Shown here one piece after another: positions 1-8,575 of a stretch of DNA of 64,000 bases (positions are counted from its first letter, which is position 1; every line of letters begins with the position of its first letter). The notes beneath the pieces were generated by a model. The model ran no database searches, was not told the DNA's origin, and was given only the letters and a program-made list of their open reading frames with translations. Source of the DNA: Segatella baroniae B14 (GTDB lineage Bacteria > Bacteroidota > Bacteroidia > Bacteroidales > Bacteroidaceae). The stretch covers positions 1,280,001 to 1,344,000 of the forward strand of contig NZ_CP091799.1 of assembly GCF_022024235.1 (NCBI RefSeq), read 5' to 3'. Made by a program: the position numbers and the translations under genes.

Positions 1-120
1 ATGGAAGCTATCAAGAACGGAATGGATGCTAATGAGGCTGTTAAGAAGTTCACTGGCACATACGGTCGTACCAAGAAGGAACAGGGTGTTGCTAAAGTTA
101 TTGATCCACGTAAAGAATAA
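1..120 (+). CDS. C-terminal end of a gene cut by the left edge (possible NifU-like Fe-S scaffold)
   Basis: An open frame enters from the left edge and ends at TAA 118-120, giving 39 visible residues ending in VIDPRKE. The ATG at position 1 is simply the first codon of the window and need not be the real start. It sits 14 bases before the GGGtGRT gene, so the two are very likely co-transcribed. In Bacteroides-type genomes the gene before GGGtGRT is, to my memory, annotated as an iron-sulfur cluster assembly scaffold protein; that name rests on context, because the visible tail has no motif that proves it. Confidence 0.55.
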   Translation: MEAIKNGMDANEAVKKFTGTYGRTKKEQGVAKVIDPRKE

Positions 121-134
121 GGAAATACGATATT

Positions 135-1151
135 ATGATTAGAGAAGTAAGTTTTGAGAGTCAGGAACGTCGTATTAACCAAGTTCTTGCAGCTCTGAAG
201 GAGAACGGCATCAACAGTATTGAAGAAGCCAACGAGATTTGTGAAAAAGCTGGTATCGATCCATATCAGATGTGTGAAGATACACAGCGTATTTGTTTTG
301 AGAACGCTAAATGGGCATATGTATGTGGTGCTGCTATCGCTATCAAGAAAGGTGCTAAGTCTGCTGCTGAAGCTGCAGAATACATCGGTATCGGTTTGCA
401 GAGCTTCTGTATCCCAGGTTCTGTAGCTGACGACCGCAAGGTAGGTATCGGCCATGGTAACTTGGCAGCTCGTTTGCTCCGTGATGAGACTGAGTGTTTC
501 GCATTCTTGGCTGGTCATGAGAGTTTTGCTGCAGCTGAGGGTGCTATCAAAATCGCAGAAATGGCAAACAAAGTTCGTAAGAACCCACTTCGCGTTATCT
601 TGAACGGTCTTGGTAAAGATGCTGCTCAGATTATCAGCCGTATTAATGGCTTTACCTATGTACAGACTAAGTTCGATTATTTCAAGTCTGAACTTAACAT
701 CGTACAGGAAAAGGCTTATGGTACAGATCCTAGCCGCCTAAAGGTACGTTGCTATGGTGCAGATGATGTTCGTGAGGGTGTTGCTATCCTTTGGAAAGAG
801 AACGTTGATGTATCTATCACTGGTAACTCTACTAACCCTACTCGTTTCCAGCATCCAGTAGCTGGTACTTACAAGAAGGAGCGTATTCAGGCTGGTAAGC
901 CATACTTCTCTGTAGCTTCAGGTGGTGGTACAGGTCGTACTCTTCACCCAGATAACATGGCTGCAGGTCCTGCTTCTTATGGTATGACTGATACTATGGG
1001 TCGTATGCACTCTGATGCTCAGTTCGCAGGTTCATCATCAGTTCCTGCTCACGTAGAGATGATGGGCTTCTTGGGTATCGGTAACAACCCTATGGTGGGT
1101 GCTACTGTTTCTATCGCTGTAGCTGTAGACTTGGCTTTGAACAAGAAGTAA
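135..1151 (+). CDS. GGGtGRT family protein
   Basis: A 338-residue soluble protein carrying the signature GGGTGRT at residues 263-269, followed by LHPDNMAAGPASYG. The signature and full length identify the conserved GGGtGRT family, whose biochemical role is unknown to me. No signal peptide or membrane segment is visible. It follows the upstream partial gene by 14 bases, consistent with an operon, and a rho-independent hairpin follows 32 bases after the stop. Codon use (many GCT, GGT, AAG) looks like that of a well-expressed gene, which is an inference from reading only. Confidence 0.85.
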   Translation: MIREVSFESQERRINQVLAALKENGINSIEEANEICEKAGIDPYQMCEDTQRICFENAKWAYVCGAAIAIKKGAKSAAEAAEYIGIGLQSFCIPGSVADDRKVGIGHGNLAARLLRDETECFAFLAGHESFAAAEGAIKIAEMANKVRKNPLRVILNGLGKDAAQIISRINGFTYVQTKFDYFKSELNIVQEKAYGTDPSRLKVRCYGADDVREGVAILWKENVDVSITGNSTNPTRFQHPVAGTYKKERIQAGKPYFSVASGGGTGRTLHPDNMAAGPASYGMTDTMGRMHSDAQFAGSSSVPAHVEMMGFLGIGNNPMVGATVSIAVAVDLALNKK

Positions 1152-1182
1152 TCTGGTAGATTATTATTTAGTTCAATATATA

Positions 1183-1218
1183 TTCCCTGGCTTTCTTCGG
1201 ATAGTCAGGGATTTTTTT
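1183..1218 (+). terminator. Rho-independent terminator after the GGGtGRT gene
   Basis: TCCCTGGCT pairs with AGTCAGGGA (one G-T wobble) around a CTTCGG-containing loop and is followed by seven T. It ends the upstream operon just before the nitroreductase promoter. Confidence 0.8.
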
Positions 1219-1228
1219 GCCCACTTTC

Positions 1229-1260
1229 TTTGCAAATGTGCAAATAATATTGTATCTTTG
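1229..1260 (+). promoter_or_regulatory. Bacteroidetes-type promoter of the ferredoxin-nitroreductase gene
   Basis: TTTG (1229-1232), 20 bases, then TATCTTTG (1253-1260), matching the TTTG-N19-21-TAnnTTTG consensus. Because the -7 box overlaps an in-frame TTG at 1258, that TTG cannot be the start; the transcript would begin near 1265 and leave about 35 untranslated bases before ATG 1300. Confidence 0.8.
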
Positions 1261-1299
1261 CACCCCGAAACAAATCAAGAACAGTATTTAGGAAAAACA

Positions 1300-2109
1300 A
1301 TGGCAGAAATTAATATCAATACGGACACTTGTATCATGTGTGGCAAGTGTACTCAAGTTTGTCCTCCTCATATTTTCATGCAACGCGAAAAGAAGACTCC
1401 CATACGTGTTTTCAAACCAGAGCGTTGTATCGATTGTGGCCACTGTGTAGACGTATGTCCTACCCACTCTATTGAGCATAGCAATATTCCTTATGAAAAG
1501 GTACATAAGATAGATTATAAGGATATGCCAACACCTGAGCAGTTAATGAATTTGCTGCATGCTCGAAGATCTAACCGAACGTTCACAGACAGAACAATTC
1601 AAGACAGTGCTTTCGAACAGATTATAGAAGCTGGCTACTATGCCCCTACTGCTGTTAACAACCGACAGGTAAAAATTACCTTGCTCAAAGATGCAGATCA
1701 ACTGCTCCAAGTAAAGCAGTATGTTATGGATACCTTCCTAGAAATGGCTGCTAAAATGAAAGCTGAAAACAACGCAAACGAAGGTTACTATAATGCAGCC
1801 ATGCTCGAAGGTCTAGTTAAATCGGCTACAAGAGGCAGAGATACAATTCTACGCGGATGTTCTGCAATCCTCGTATTCACAAGTAACCATGATATGGGTA
1901 TACGAGACTGCCAATTGGCTTATCAGAATAGTTCACTAATGGCTCAGGCATTAGGCATCAGTCAAGTTTATCTAGGCTATGTACTTAATGCATATACCAA
2001 TGGTGACCAGAAGAAACTTGAAGAAATTATGGGTGTAACTGATCATATCCAAGCTGTAATGGCTCTTGGTATACCAGCTTTCAGATATACCAATTATACA
2101 GAAAGATAA
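1300..2109 (+). CDS. Nitroreductase-family protein with N-terminal 2x[4Fe-4S] ferredoxin domain
   Basis: A 269-residue cytoplasmic protein. Residues 11-21 (CIMCGKCTQVC) and 43-53 (CIDCGHCVDVC) are two classical CxxCxxCxxxC-P clusters, so it should bind two [4Fe-4S] centres. From about residue 80 it continues as an FMN nitroreductase domain beginning HARRSNRTF, the usual flavin-phosphate-binding start, with YAPTAVNNRQ following. Such fusions pass ferredoxin-level electrons to flavin; the substrate cannot be read from sequence. ATG 1300 was chosen over the in-frame TTG 1258 because the latter lies in the promoter. It is a single-gene unit with its own promoter and terminator. Confidence 0.88.
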   Translation: MAEININTDTCIMCGKCTQVCPPHIFMQREKKTPIRVFKPERCIDCGHCVDVCPTHSIEHSNIPYEKVHKIDYKDMPTPEQLMNLLHARRSNRTFTDRTIQDSAFEQIIEAGYYAPTAVNNRQVKITLLKDADQLLQVKQYVMDTFLEMAAKMKAENNANEGYYNAAMLEGLVKSATRGRDTILRGCSAILVFTSNHDMGIRDCQLAYQNSSLMAQALGISQVYLGYVLNAYTNGDQKKLEEIMGVTDHIQAVMALGIPAFRYTNYTER

Positions 2110-2168
2110 ATCGAAATACCCCATAGGATATATCAATTGCATATATTTAAGTGTTTTAAGATCAAATA

Positions 2169-2204
2169 AAAAGCAGTTATCCTAAAAATGGAGACTGCTT
2201 TTTT
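2169..2204 (+). terminator. Terminator of the nitroreductase gene
   Basis: AAAAGCAGT and ACTGCTTTT form a hairpin followed by a run of T, 60 bases after the stop codon. Confidence 0.75.
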
Positions 2205-2265
2205 GTTTACATGAAAATAAAGTAAAACACATATAGTCACAAAATATTACTGGGTGTACAAACAA

Positions 2266-2290
2266 TAAAAGGAGTGTCTCACGACATTCC
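2266..2290 (-). terminator. Terminator of the fldA/DUF2023 unit
   Basis: Read on the minus strand, GGAATGTC-GTGA-GACACTCC (one G-T pair) is followed by TTTTATT. It lies 85 bases past the DUF2023 stop and faces the terminator of the convergent nitroreductase gene. Confidence 0.6.
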
Positions 2291-2374
2291 TTCTACTTTA
2301 TTATACAAAAACATTATGAATTTTATTTTAGCGAACAAGATTTGAAAGTTTATCACATTCTCGTTTCTATACAG

Positions 2375-2746
2375 TTATTGTGCATTTTTGCACTCGCGGC
2401 ATTTTTCTTTACGCTGACAATAGCGCTCACATTGCACACAAATGTCATATCCCAACATCGCACCTAATATAAAATCTTCTTCAGGAGTAAGTTTACTTAG
2501 AGGCTTTGTCACGATAAGTCGAATAGCATCCAGACACTCTTGACGGCCAAAATACAGATTTAACCGATCATTACCTACTGGCTGAATAAGATAATCAATA
2601 TGAAGACTTTGCAAACGCTTTACTGCAAATGTTTCATATTTTTGATTGAAAGTGAAGAGTACCATCCTACGAACTCCTTTTTGATATTCGTAAATATGAT
2701 TCATCAAAACTTTCATATCGGTTGGCATCAAGGTTGTCTGTGGCAT
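2375..2746 (-). CDS. DUF2023 family protein
   Basis: A 123-residue protein with the pattern MKVLMNHIYEYQKGVRRMVLFT near the N-terminus, which I recognise from the DUF2023 family (function unknown). The last 23 residues hold five cysteines (CVQCERYCQRKEKCREC), a candidate zinc or Fe-S site. The gene lies 97 bases downstream of flavodoxin in the same orientation, an arrangement I remember from other Bacteroidetes, which suggests a flavodoxin- or redox-linked job; this is inference from context. The start ATG 2746 is the first in the frame; MKVLM at residue 11 is an alternative. Confidence 0.75.
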   Translation of the reverse strand: MPQTTLMPTDMKVLMNHIYEYQKGVRRMVLFTFNQKYETFAVKRLQSLHIDYLIQPVGNDRLNLYFGRQECLDAIRLIVTKPLSKLTPEEDFILGAMLGYDICVQCERYCQRKEKCRECKNAQ

Positions 2747-2843
2747 GCTATTCTAACTTTAAGATGTGAGAGATATAAAAATAGTATATATAAAAATGGA
2801 TGAGAATTCTTTCTATTAGAAATTCACTTTTATTGCTTCAAAT

Positions 2844-3338
2844 TTATAAACTAGGTTTAATTGCCTGAAGCCAAGATTCTATACGCTCTTCCGTTTTGTC
2901 ACTTTCATTTACATCATCAAGTGCAAGACCAACAAACTTTCCATCTACCACTGCTTCAGAATCATCAAACGTATAATCGTCTGCAGATACACCTTCAAGA
3001 ACATTTGCACCAGCAGCCTGTACTGCATCATAAAGTTCTTTCAATGCTCCATTAAAAGTATCTGGATAACTCTCGCTATCGCCTGTACCAAAGAGTGCAA
3101 CCGTTTTTCCAGCTAAACCAGTATCTTTTAAAGTGTTCACACCATCATACCAGTCATCCTGCAGTTCACCTGCACCCCAAGTAGAAGTACCTAATAAAAG
3201 ATTATCATGATCCGCAATAACCTGCGAGTCAAGATTAGCTACATCAATAGCTTCTACACCTAGCTTCTCTGCAATATTCTCAGCGATAGCTTGCAATGTT
3301 CCTGTTGTGGAACCATATATTACAACTGTCTTTTTCAT
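2844..3338 (-). CDS. fldA: Flavodoxin
   Basis: A 164-residue long-chain flavodoxin. The FMN phosphate loop is GSTTGTLQAIA at residues 9-19, followed by the aromatic flavin-stacking loops LLGTSTWGAGELQDDW and LFGTGDSESYPDTF. Flavodoxin is a soluble one-electron carrier that replaces ferredoxin, notably under iron limitation. It has its own -7 box and precedes the DUF2023 gene. Length and motifs match the family fully; nothing looks broken. Confidence 0.95.
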   Translation of the reverse strand: MKKTVVIYGSTTGTLQAIAENIAEKLGVEAIDVANLDSQVIADHDNLLLGTSTWGAGELQDDWYDGVNTLKDTGLAGKTVALFGTGDSESYPDTFNGALKELYDAVQAAGANVLEGVSADDYTFDDSEAVVDGKFVGLALDDVNESDKTEERIESWLQAIKPSL

Positions 3339-3389
3339 TTGGTTTTCGATAAATTTTAAATGAATGAAATAACTTATGATTTACAGTTG

Positions 3390-3397
3390 CAAAGATA
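3390..3397 (-). promoter_or_regulatory. -7 box of the flavodoxin promoter
   Basis: TATCTTTG on the minus strand, 51 bases upstream of the fldA ATG. The transcript would carry an AT-rich leader of about 45 bases. Confidence 0.65.
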
Positions 3398-3520
3398 AAG
3401 GCTTTTTAAATAACATGCAATACCTAAAAATTATGGTTTTACAAGAAAAGGTTTGCGATAAAAAATACTTATAATTAAGTAAGCAGATACCAATGAATAG
3501 TGATAATACTATCCACATAC

Positions 3521-3560
3521 AAAAAAGCCGCAAACCTGATGAACAGATTCACGACTTTTT
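3521..3560 (-). terminator. Long terminator hairpin of the small exported protein gene
   Basis: On the minus strand GTCGTGAATCTG pairs with CAGGTTTGCGGC (several G-U pairs), extended by A5 and T5 arms to about 17 pairs around TTCAT, then a T run. It lies 28 bases after the stop codon at 3589. Confidence 0.8.
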
Positions 3561-3588
3561 ATAGCGAATAGAAATAATATCTTAACTG

Positions 3589-3957
3589 TTACTTGTTGAT
3601 ACCACGGTTGTTAAGGGTGGTGTTTAAAAGAACAAGATACTTACGATACTGAGAATCTGTAAGAACTGAACGAACGTACTTCAAATCATTCTTGATAGCC
3701 TTGTCAATGATTTCCTTACGATCTGAATTATTAGAAGCTGCTGCTGCATCCATAAGATCTGCACTAAAATTCTTGTGAATATCCTTGATGGCATCTTCCT
3801 GATGAATGTTCAATGAAAGAGCTTTAGAAAGACTCTCCATATTGACATTGGTCAAGTTGTAAGCTTCTACTGCTGTTGCAGCTGTTGTATTTTCATCTGC
3901 TGCAAAAGTTGCTGTCATACTGAACAAAGCTACTGCTAATAAAATCATCTTTTTCAT
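3589..3957 (-). CDS. Small exported protein, function unknown
   Basis: A 122-residue protein starting MKKMILLAVALFSMTATFA, a clear Sec signal peptide with cleavage likely near residue 20. ATG 3957 was chosen because the in-frame extension to 3996 adds a basic, non-hydrophobic stretch ahead of the signal. The mature part is mostly helical, with SLSKALSLNIHQEDAIKDIHKNF and a C-terminal LTDSQYRKYLVLLNTTL that resembles the LTxxQ-type segments of small periplasmic proteins; homology to Spy/CpxP is only a loose impression. It is a single-gene unit with its own promoter, a long leader of about 145 bases and a strong terminator. Confidence 0.75.
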   Translation of the reverse strand: MKKMILLAVALFSMTATFAADENTTAATAVEAYNLTNVNMESLSKALSLNIHQEDAIKDIHKNFSADLMDAAAASNNSDRKEIIDKAIKNDLKYVRSVLTDSQYRKYLVLLNTTLNNRGINK

Positions 3958-4104
3958 AATCTTTTTACCTTTCAATCTTTTTCGTGAAGTAACCAAGCTT
4001 CACTTTTGTTAAACCTAAAATTATTATCCTAATTGTCTTAAAAAATAGATTTCTCCTAGTTATAGGAAACATCTTTCGATGTAATCTTTTTCCTTTTGAC
4101 AATG

Positions 4105-4112
4105 CAAAGATA
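4105..4112 (-). promoter_or_regulatory. -7 box for the small exported protein gene
   Basis: TATCTTTG on the minus strand. The start codon is about 147 bases further on, so the mRNA has an unusually long leader (about 3958-4098) that could hold regulation. Confidence 0.6.
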
Positions 4113-4311
4113 GCAATTATATCTTAGCCAACAAACAAATCGTTACTCTGTTATCGCAAACAGCCGTTTTTCTTGACCTAAATCAAACTTTTAAGTTTCA
4201 TTTTGAAATTTGAACGCAAATTATGTAATAGATTGTAAGATACAGATAGCAAAATCATAATCATTCTATCACAATTCGAGCTGAAGACTTCAGAAATCCA
4301 CTTTTTATTAG

Positions 4312-4319
4312 TACCTTTG
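4312..4319 (+). promoter_or_regulatory. -7 box of the FKBP isomerase promoter
   Basis: TACCTTTG directly upstream of the gene; the in-frame TTG at 4317 lies inside the box and so is not a start. A clear -33 element is not visible. Confidence 0.65.
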
Positions 4320-4346
4320 CACCCAATAACATTATATAAAGTTAAA

Positions 4347-4937
4347 ATGAACGAAAAGAAGAACAAATTCTTTGCCATATCTTACACCTTGTATGATACT
4401 ACAAACGGCAAACAAGAACTGGTAGAGAAGACTACTGAAGACAAGAACTTCAATTTCATCACAGGTATGGGCATAGCTCTCGAGGCATTCGAAAAACAGG
4501 TACTTGACTTGAATACAGGCGACAAGTTTGAATTCACTCTTAGTCCAACAGAGGCTTACGGTGAGAGAGACGAGAACTATGTGCTCGAACTGGAGAAAGA
4601 AATTTTCTCTCGTGATGGTAAGTTCGATGATGAGAATGTCAAAGTAGACGCTGTACTTCCATTACGCAGTGGCGACGGTAAAATTTTTTATGGTCGTGTT
4701 CTCAACATCACTGACGAGAAAGTAAAGATTGACATGAACCATCCTTTGGCTGGCAAACAACTTAGCTTCAAAGGCGAAGTTGTAGAAACTCATGAAGCAA
4801 CCGTAGAAGAAATGGCTAAGTGGGCTTCAATGATGAGTGGCGAAGGTGGCTGTAGTGGTTGTGGCGGCAATTGCGACGGAAATTGCGGTGACGGTGGCTG
4901 CAACTGTGGCGATGGTAGCTGCGATTGTGGCAAATAA
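4347..4937 (+). CDS. FKBP-type peptidyl-prolyl isomerase, SlyD-like, with Cys-rich tail
   Basis: A 196-residue protein. The N-terminal half has the SlyD/FKBP layout: a YTLYDTTNGKQELVEKT strand, then GMGIALEAFEKQVLDL, GDKFEFTLSPTEAYGERD, and an insert-in-flap domain with NHPLAGKQLSFKGEVVE. These proteins speed proline isomerisation and hold unfolded chains. The last 28 residues are glycine/cysteine-rich, with eight Cys in GC/NC/DC pairs, resembling the metal-binding tail of SlyD (which is His-rich in E. coli), so nickel, zinc or copper binding is likely. The start ATG 4347 lies 27 bases after the -7 box. A terminator follows. Confidence 0.9.
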   Translation: MNEKKNKFFAISYTLYDTTNGKQELVEKTTEDKNFNFITGMGIALEAFEKQVLDLNTGDKFEFTLSPTEAYGERDENYVLELEKEIFSRDGKFDDENVKVDAVLPLRSGDGKIFYGRVLNITDEKVKIDMNHPLAGKQLSFKGEVVETHEATVEEMAKWASMMSGEGGCSGCGGNCDGNCGDGGCNCGDGSCDCGK

Positions 4938-4951
4938 TTACTAAAAAAGAC

Positions 4952-4979
4952 AAGCAGAGCCAATATAGCTCTGCTTTTT
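4952..4979 (+). terminator. Terminator after the FKBP gene
   Basis: AAGCAGAGC and GCTCTGCTT form a perfect hairpin with loop CAATATA, then TTT. It lies between the FKBP gene and aroC. Confidence 0.8.
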
Positions 4980-5007
4980 ATATCGTATATTATAAGAGGT
5001 AAAGATC

Positions 5008-6108
5008 ATGAGGAATACTTTTGGAAATATTTTCACTCTGACTTCATTTGGCGAAAGTCATGGTACTGCTGTAGGTGGTATAGTTGACGGCTTCCCTGCC
5101 GGCATAGACATCGATTTAGAGTTTATTCAGAATGAACTGAAAAGACGAAAACCAGGACAAAGCAAAATTACGACAGACAGAAAAGAACCCGACCAAGTCG
5201 AATTTTTAAGTGGCATATTTGAGGGTAAATCAACAGGTACCCCCATTGCTTTCGAAGTGCGTAATACTAATCAACACTCTAAAGACTATGATAATATGCG
5301 CGAAGTCTTTAGACCCTCTCATGCAGATTTCACCTATTATAATAAATATGGTATAAGAGACCACCGTGGCGGTGGCCGCTCTTCTGCACGAATTACCATT
5401 GCAAGATGTGTAGGAGGTGCTTTAGCTAAACTCGCTCTAAAGCAATTAAATATTTCTATTCAAGCCTATACCTCACAAGTGGGTACAATCGCTCTGGATA
5501 AAGATTACCACAAATACGACTTATCTACTATAGAAGATAATATTGTAAGATGCCCAGACCAGGAAAAAGCCAAGGATATGGAAGACCTCATCGCTCAAAT
5601 CAAAAAAGAAGGCGATACTATTGGCGGAACTATAACTTGCGTTATCAAAGGCTGTCCTGTTGGTCTTGGTGAACCTGAATTTGGTAAACTTCACGCTCAG
5701 TTAGGAGCTGCAATGCTTGGAATTAATGCTGTAAAAGGATTCGAATACGGCAACGGATTTGATGGAGCTTCTGCCCGGGGAAGTGAAGTTAACGATGAAT
5801 TTATTCCTCGAAAAAATATTGTACTCAAGAACCTTGCTGATAAAGTTACGACTTGCACCAATAACAGTGGAGGCATACAAGGAGGAATAAGTAACGGACA
5901 AGATATCTATTTTAGAGTGGCATTTAAACCTGTTGCAACTCTACTTCATCCTCAAAATACGGTAGATATCCACGGAGAAGCAACATCATTGGATGTAAGA
6001 GGTAGACATGATCCATGTGTACTCCCTAGAGCTGTCCCTATCGTGGAAGCTATGGCCGCTATGGTCATTCTTGATAATTATTTACTGAATAAGACTACAA
6101 AAATCTAA
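5008..6108 (+). CDS. aroC: Chorismate synthase
   Basis: A 366-residue protein with the chorismate synthase signatures: [18 protein letters not shown] near residues 14-31, [27 protein letters not shown] around residues 104-130, and a C-terminal [20 protein letters not shown]. It converts 5-enolpyruvylshikimate-3-phosphate to chorismate using reduced FMN as the last shared step of aromatic amino-acid synthesis. The length is normal and no active-site residue is missing. It follows the FKBP terminator and no clear promoter box of its own could be picked, so some read-through from upstream is possible. A terminator hairpin lies 24 bases after the stop. Confidence 0.96.
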   Translation: MRNTFGNIFTLTSFGESHGTAVGGIVDGFPAGIDIDLEFIQNELKRRKPGQSKITTDRKEPDQVEFLSGIFEGKSTGTPIAFEVRNTNQHSKDYDNMREVFRPSHADFTYYNKYGIRDHRGGGRSSARITIARCVGGALAKLALKQLNISIQAYTSQVGTIALDKDYHKYDLSTIEDNIVRCPDQEKAKDMEDLIAQIKKEGDTIGGTITCVIKGCPVGLGEPEFGKLHAQLGAAMLGINAVKGFEYGNGFDGASARGSEVNDEFIPRKNIVLKNLADKVTTCTNNSGGIQGGISNGQDIYFRVAFKPVATLLHPQNTVDIHGEATSLDVRGRHDPCVLPRAVPIVEAMAAMVILDNYLLNKTTKI

Positions 6109-6132
6109 AAAAATAAGAGTACAAGAAAATTT

Positions 6133-6166
6133 ATACGAATTATAGTAGTTCGTATTGAGATTTTTT
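6133..6166 (+). terminator. aroC terminator
   Basis: ATACGAA pairs with TTCGTAT around a nine-base loop, then TGAGA and six T. It abuts the next promoter box at 6168. Confidence 0.65.
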
Positions 6167-6167
6167 G

Positions 6168-6175
6168 TACCTTTG
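6168..6175 (+). promoter_or_regulatory. -7 box of a very short transcription unit
   Basis: TACCTTTG, placed immediately after the aroC terminator T-run. No clean TTTG lies 19-21 bases upstream (TTCG at 6149-6152 is the nearest), so the promoter is only a fair match. Confidence 0.5.
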
Positions 6176-6188
6176 CACTATATAATAA

Positions 6189-6227
6189 ATGAAGGTACTT
6201 GTGAAAGCCTCTTTATTTAGTAGTTAA
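6189..6227 (+). CDS. Twelve-codon mini-ORF (MKVLVKASLFSS)
   Basis: ATG 6189 opens a 12-residue frame ending at TAA 6225-6227, about 7 bases after the predicted RNA start. The peptide is basic then hydrophobic. It could be a translated micropeptide, a leader peptide or chance. Position close to the transcript start and the A-rich preceding bases (TATAATAA) favour translation, but nothing downstream looks like a regulated gene, so an attenuator role is not supported. Confidence 0.35.
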   Translation: MKVLVKASLFSS

Positions 6228-6250
6228 GTCTAGTTTAGTTTTTGTGTTGG

Positions 6251-6285
6251 TTGAGGGTAGCTTTTAAGTTACCCTCAAATTTTTA
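6251..6285 (+). terminator. Terminator of the small unit
   Basis: TTGAGGGTA pairs perfectly with TACCCTCAA, then ATTTTTAT. Confidence 0.8.
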
Positions 6286-6289
6286 TGGC

Positions 6290-6798
6290 CTTCTTATTCT
6301 AATAAAGCGCTTATAATATAATATGCATATTTGTACTTATAAAAACTGTATAGAGAAAACGTATACACACCACAAATCTTCTACTATTTGGTTATATCCC
6401 CTTAACTTGTATCCAGTTTATATACTGTTCTTCTAGAACTTTATCTTCTTAAAAAAGTTTCCAAAATGAAATACCATTTCATTTATAATAGACCAATCAA
6501 AAATCTATATCTTTAAAAAAATACAGAGAGCATTCTACTTATGCTTTGTTCAATATTTACGTCATTAACAGATTCTATAAACTAAATAGTACCTACATAA
6601 TAGCCCATAAAACCCTACTCTATTATACTTTAAGAATAGGATATAATCACAATTTATCTATTTAGGATTAATTAATCAGTTTATTACTACATTCATTAAT
6701 ATTTGTATTTATAGATTTGTGTATCATATAAATACCAACATCTAATATAATTGCTATAAAAATCTACATATCAGCCCAGTAAGAAAATTTTCGAACTT
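6290..6798. other. AT-rich intergenic stretch, nothing recognised
   Basis: About 500 bases between the small unit and the pyrD terminator. All frames are short and low-complexity. A weak TAGATTTG box at 6712-6719 on the plus strand has no good -33 partner. No coding remnant was recognised. Confidence 0.6.
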
Positions 6799-6841
6799 AA
6801 AAAGTCACTCAACTCTTGTTTCCAAAGAGTCGAGTGACTTT
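6799..6841 (-). terminator. pyrKD terminator
   Basis: AAAGTCACTC...GAGTGACTTT is a long near-perfect hairpin (one mismatch), followed on the minus strand by TTTTTAAG, 23 bases beyond the pyrD stop. Confidence 0.85.
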
Positions 6842-6863
6842 ACACTATGTTTTATGAACTGTA

Positions 6864-7772
6864 TTAGTCAATAGCCCCAATAATCTCCTCAACTGATTTA
6901 CATCCATGTGCATCAAGCCAATCACTTATACCATCTTTGATTTTCTTAGTTACTGCTGGATCCAGGAAATTAGCAGTTCCAACTTCAATAGCAGTTGCAC
7001 CACACATCAAAAATTCAATAGCATCCTGAGCTGTGCAAATACCACCTAAACCAACAACAGGGATTTTAACAGCATGAGCTACATCATAAACCATTCTAAG
7101 TGCTACAGGCTTAACAGCTGGTCCACTTAATCCACCAGTGCGAATACTGAGAAGAGGCTTACGCTTCTCTATATCCACAGCCATGCCCATCAATGTATTA
7201 ATAAGAGAAACACTATCAGCACCTTCAGATTCACATGCACGTGCAATCTCAGCAATATCAGTAACATTAGGAGAAAGCTTCACTATCATAGTTTTATGAT
7301 ACACTTCGCGAACAGCTTTAACAATACTTGAAGCACCTCTTACACTTGTACCAAAAGCCATTCCACCATTCTTTACATTAGGACAACTAATATTAACTTC
7401 TATAGCTGGTATACCATCAAGTGCGTCTAATTTTTCAGCACACGCTGCATAATTTTCTGGAGAACTACCACTTACATTGACGATCATATTTGTGTCTATA
7501 TCCTTAATTTGAGGATAAATATGATTAATGAAGTAATCTACACCTTTATTCTGTAACCCCACACAATTAAGCATACCCTGAGCTGTTTCTGCCATACGAG
7601 GATAGTCGTTACCTTGACGAGGAAGCAAAGTGGTACCTTTAACTATAATACCACCTATTTCTTCTAAAGGCACAAAATCAGCATATTCAAGCCCATAACC
7701 AAAGGTACCAGATGCTGTCATTACAGGGTTTTTAAGTTTTAAGTCATTTATTTTTACATTTAAAGCTGCCAT
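6864..7772 (-). CDS. pyrD: Dihydroorotate dehydrogenase, catalytic subunit (class 1B)
   Basis: A 302-residue FMN enzyme that oxidises dihydroorotate to orotate in pyrimidine synthesis. It begins [34 protein letters not shown] sequence places the catalytic base at Cys130, the class 1B hallmark (class 2 has Ser). FMN phosphate is held by VVGLGGI and the C-terminal IEVGTANF. Class 1B enzymes pair with PyrK, whose gene lies directly upstream and overlaps this start by 13 bases, indicating translational coupling. No membrane anchor is present, as expected for class 1. Confidence 0.95.
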   Translation of the reverse strand: MAALNVKINDLKLKNPVMTASGTFGYGLEYADFVPLEEIGGIIVKGTTLLPRQGNDYPRMAETAQGMLNCVGLQNKGVDYFINHIYPQIKDIDTNMIVNVSGSSPENYAACAEKLDALDGIPAIEVNISCPNVKNGGMAFGTSVRGASSIVKAVREVYHKTMIVKLSPNVTDIAEIARACESEGADSVSLINTLMGMAVDIEKRKPLLSIRTGGLSGPAVKPVALRMVYDVAHAVKIPVVGLGGICTAQDAIEFLMCGATAIEVGTANFLDPAVTKKIKDGISDWLDAHGCKSVEEIIGAID

Positions 7773-8536
7773 AGTAATTTCTTTATATTAAATACAGGTC
7801 CATCTTGACAAACACGAAGATTTCCTTCTGTTGTATTTTCAACACAACATAAACAAGCACCTACACCACAAGCCATTTTATTTTCTAAAGAAGCCTCACA
7901 CTCAATGCCAGCTTTATTAGCGAAACGAGCTACACTAACCATCATTGGACCAGGACCACAAGTAGAAATCTGATCAAAAGACTCATTCTCAAGAATACTG
8001 TGATTAGTAACAAAACCTTTCTCACCCAAACTTCCATCCTCTGTAGTTACATATACACGTCCATATTGCTTGAACAATTCAAGCTCAAGCAAATCTTTGG
8101 CAGAACGTGCTCCAAGAAGGAAAACTGGTTCACACCCCATATCTCTAATTACCTTACCAAAATATAGTAAAGGAGCAACACCTACACCACCACCAACAAG
8201 CAAAAACTTTTTGCCTGTTTCTATAGGAAGAGTGAAGCCATTACCTAATGGCATTACACAATTGAGGGTATCACCGGCTTTCAACTTTGCCAACTGTCGA
8301 GTACCATCACCAACAATAGCTACCAAAAGCCATAATTGGTTATTGTCACGATCTACGAAATTAATTGAAATTGGACGACGAAGGAACGTCGCAGGCGAAT
8401 GATCTATTCGCACCTCTAGAAATTGTCCAGGAATAATCTCTGGTAAAGGCTTTAAATCTGTTAACTTGATAAGTACATGTTTATCACTCAAAGCTTCTAC
8501 CGAGATTACTTGAAGGTCTAAAATAAACTTTTTCAT
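7760..8536 (-). CDS. pyrK: Dihydroorotate dehydrogenase electron-transfer subunit
   Basis: A 258-residue FAD/[2Fe-2S] protein that passes electrons from PyrD to NAD. It has an FAD-binding motif ([13 protein letters not shown]), an NAD-binding stretch ([17 protein letters not shown]) and a C-terminal cluster of cysteines ([12 protein letters not shown] then VCQDGPVF) for the iron-sulfur centre. The start [12 protein letters not shown] at 8536 was preferred to the longer in-frame start because the -7 box at 8562-8569 lies inside the extension. It overlaps pyrD, so both form one unit. Confidence 0.94.
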   Translation of the reverse strand: MKKFILDLQVISVEALSDKHVLIKLTDLKPLPEIIPGQFLEVRIDHSPATFLRRPISINFVDRDNNQLWLLVAIVGDGTRQLAKLKAGDTLNCVMPLGNGFTLPIETGKKFLLVGGGVGVAPLLYFGKVIRDMGCEPVFLLGARSAKDLLELELFKQYGRVYVTTEDGSLGEKGFVTNHSILENESFDQISTCGPGPMMVSVARFANKAGIECEASLENKMACGVGACLCCVENTTEGNLRVCQDGPVFNIKKLLWQL

Positions 8537-8561
8537 TTTTGCTCTTTGCAATATGTTTATG

Positions 8562-8569
8562 CAAAGATA
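8562..8569 (-). promoter_or_regulatory. -7 box of the pyrKD promoter
   Basis: TATCTTTG on the minus strand, 25 bases before the pyrK ATG, in the short gap just after the XRE gene stop at 8576. Confidence 0.7.
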
Positions 8570-8575
8570 CAAAAA

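Larger units (their letters stand above)
6183..6285 (+). ncRNA. Candidate small RNA of about 100 bases
   Basis: The space between the TACCTTTG box (6168-6175) and a perfect terminator (6251-6285) would be transcribed as an RNA of about 100 bases. It contains one 12-codon ORF near its 5' end and otherwise no coding potential. I do not recognise it as a known RNA family (it is too short for 6S RNA and lacks RNase P or SRP signatures). Confidence 0.45.

Noticed and set aside
2861..3055. His/Gln-rich plus-strand frame
   Set aside because: Antisense of the flavodoxin gene.
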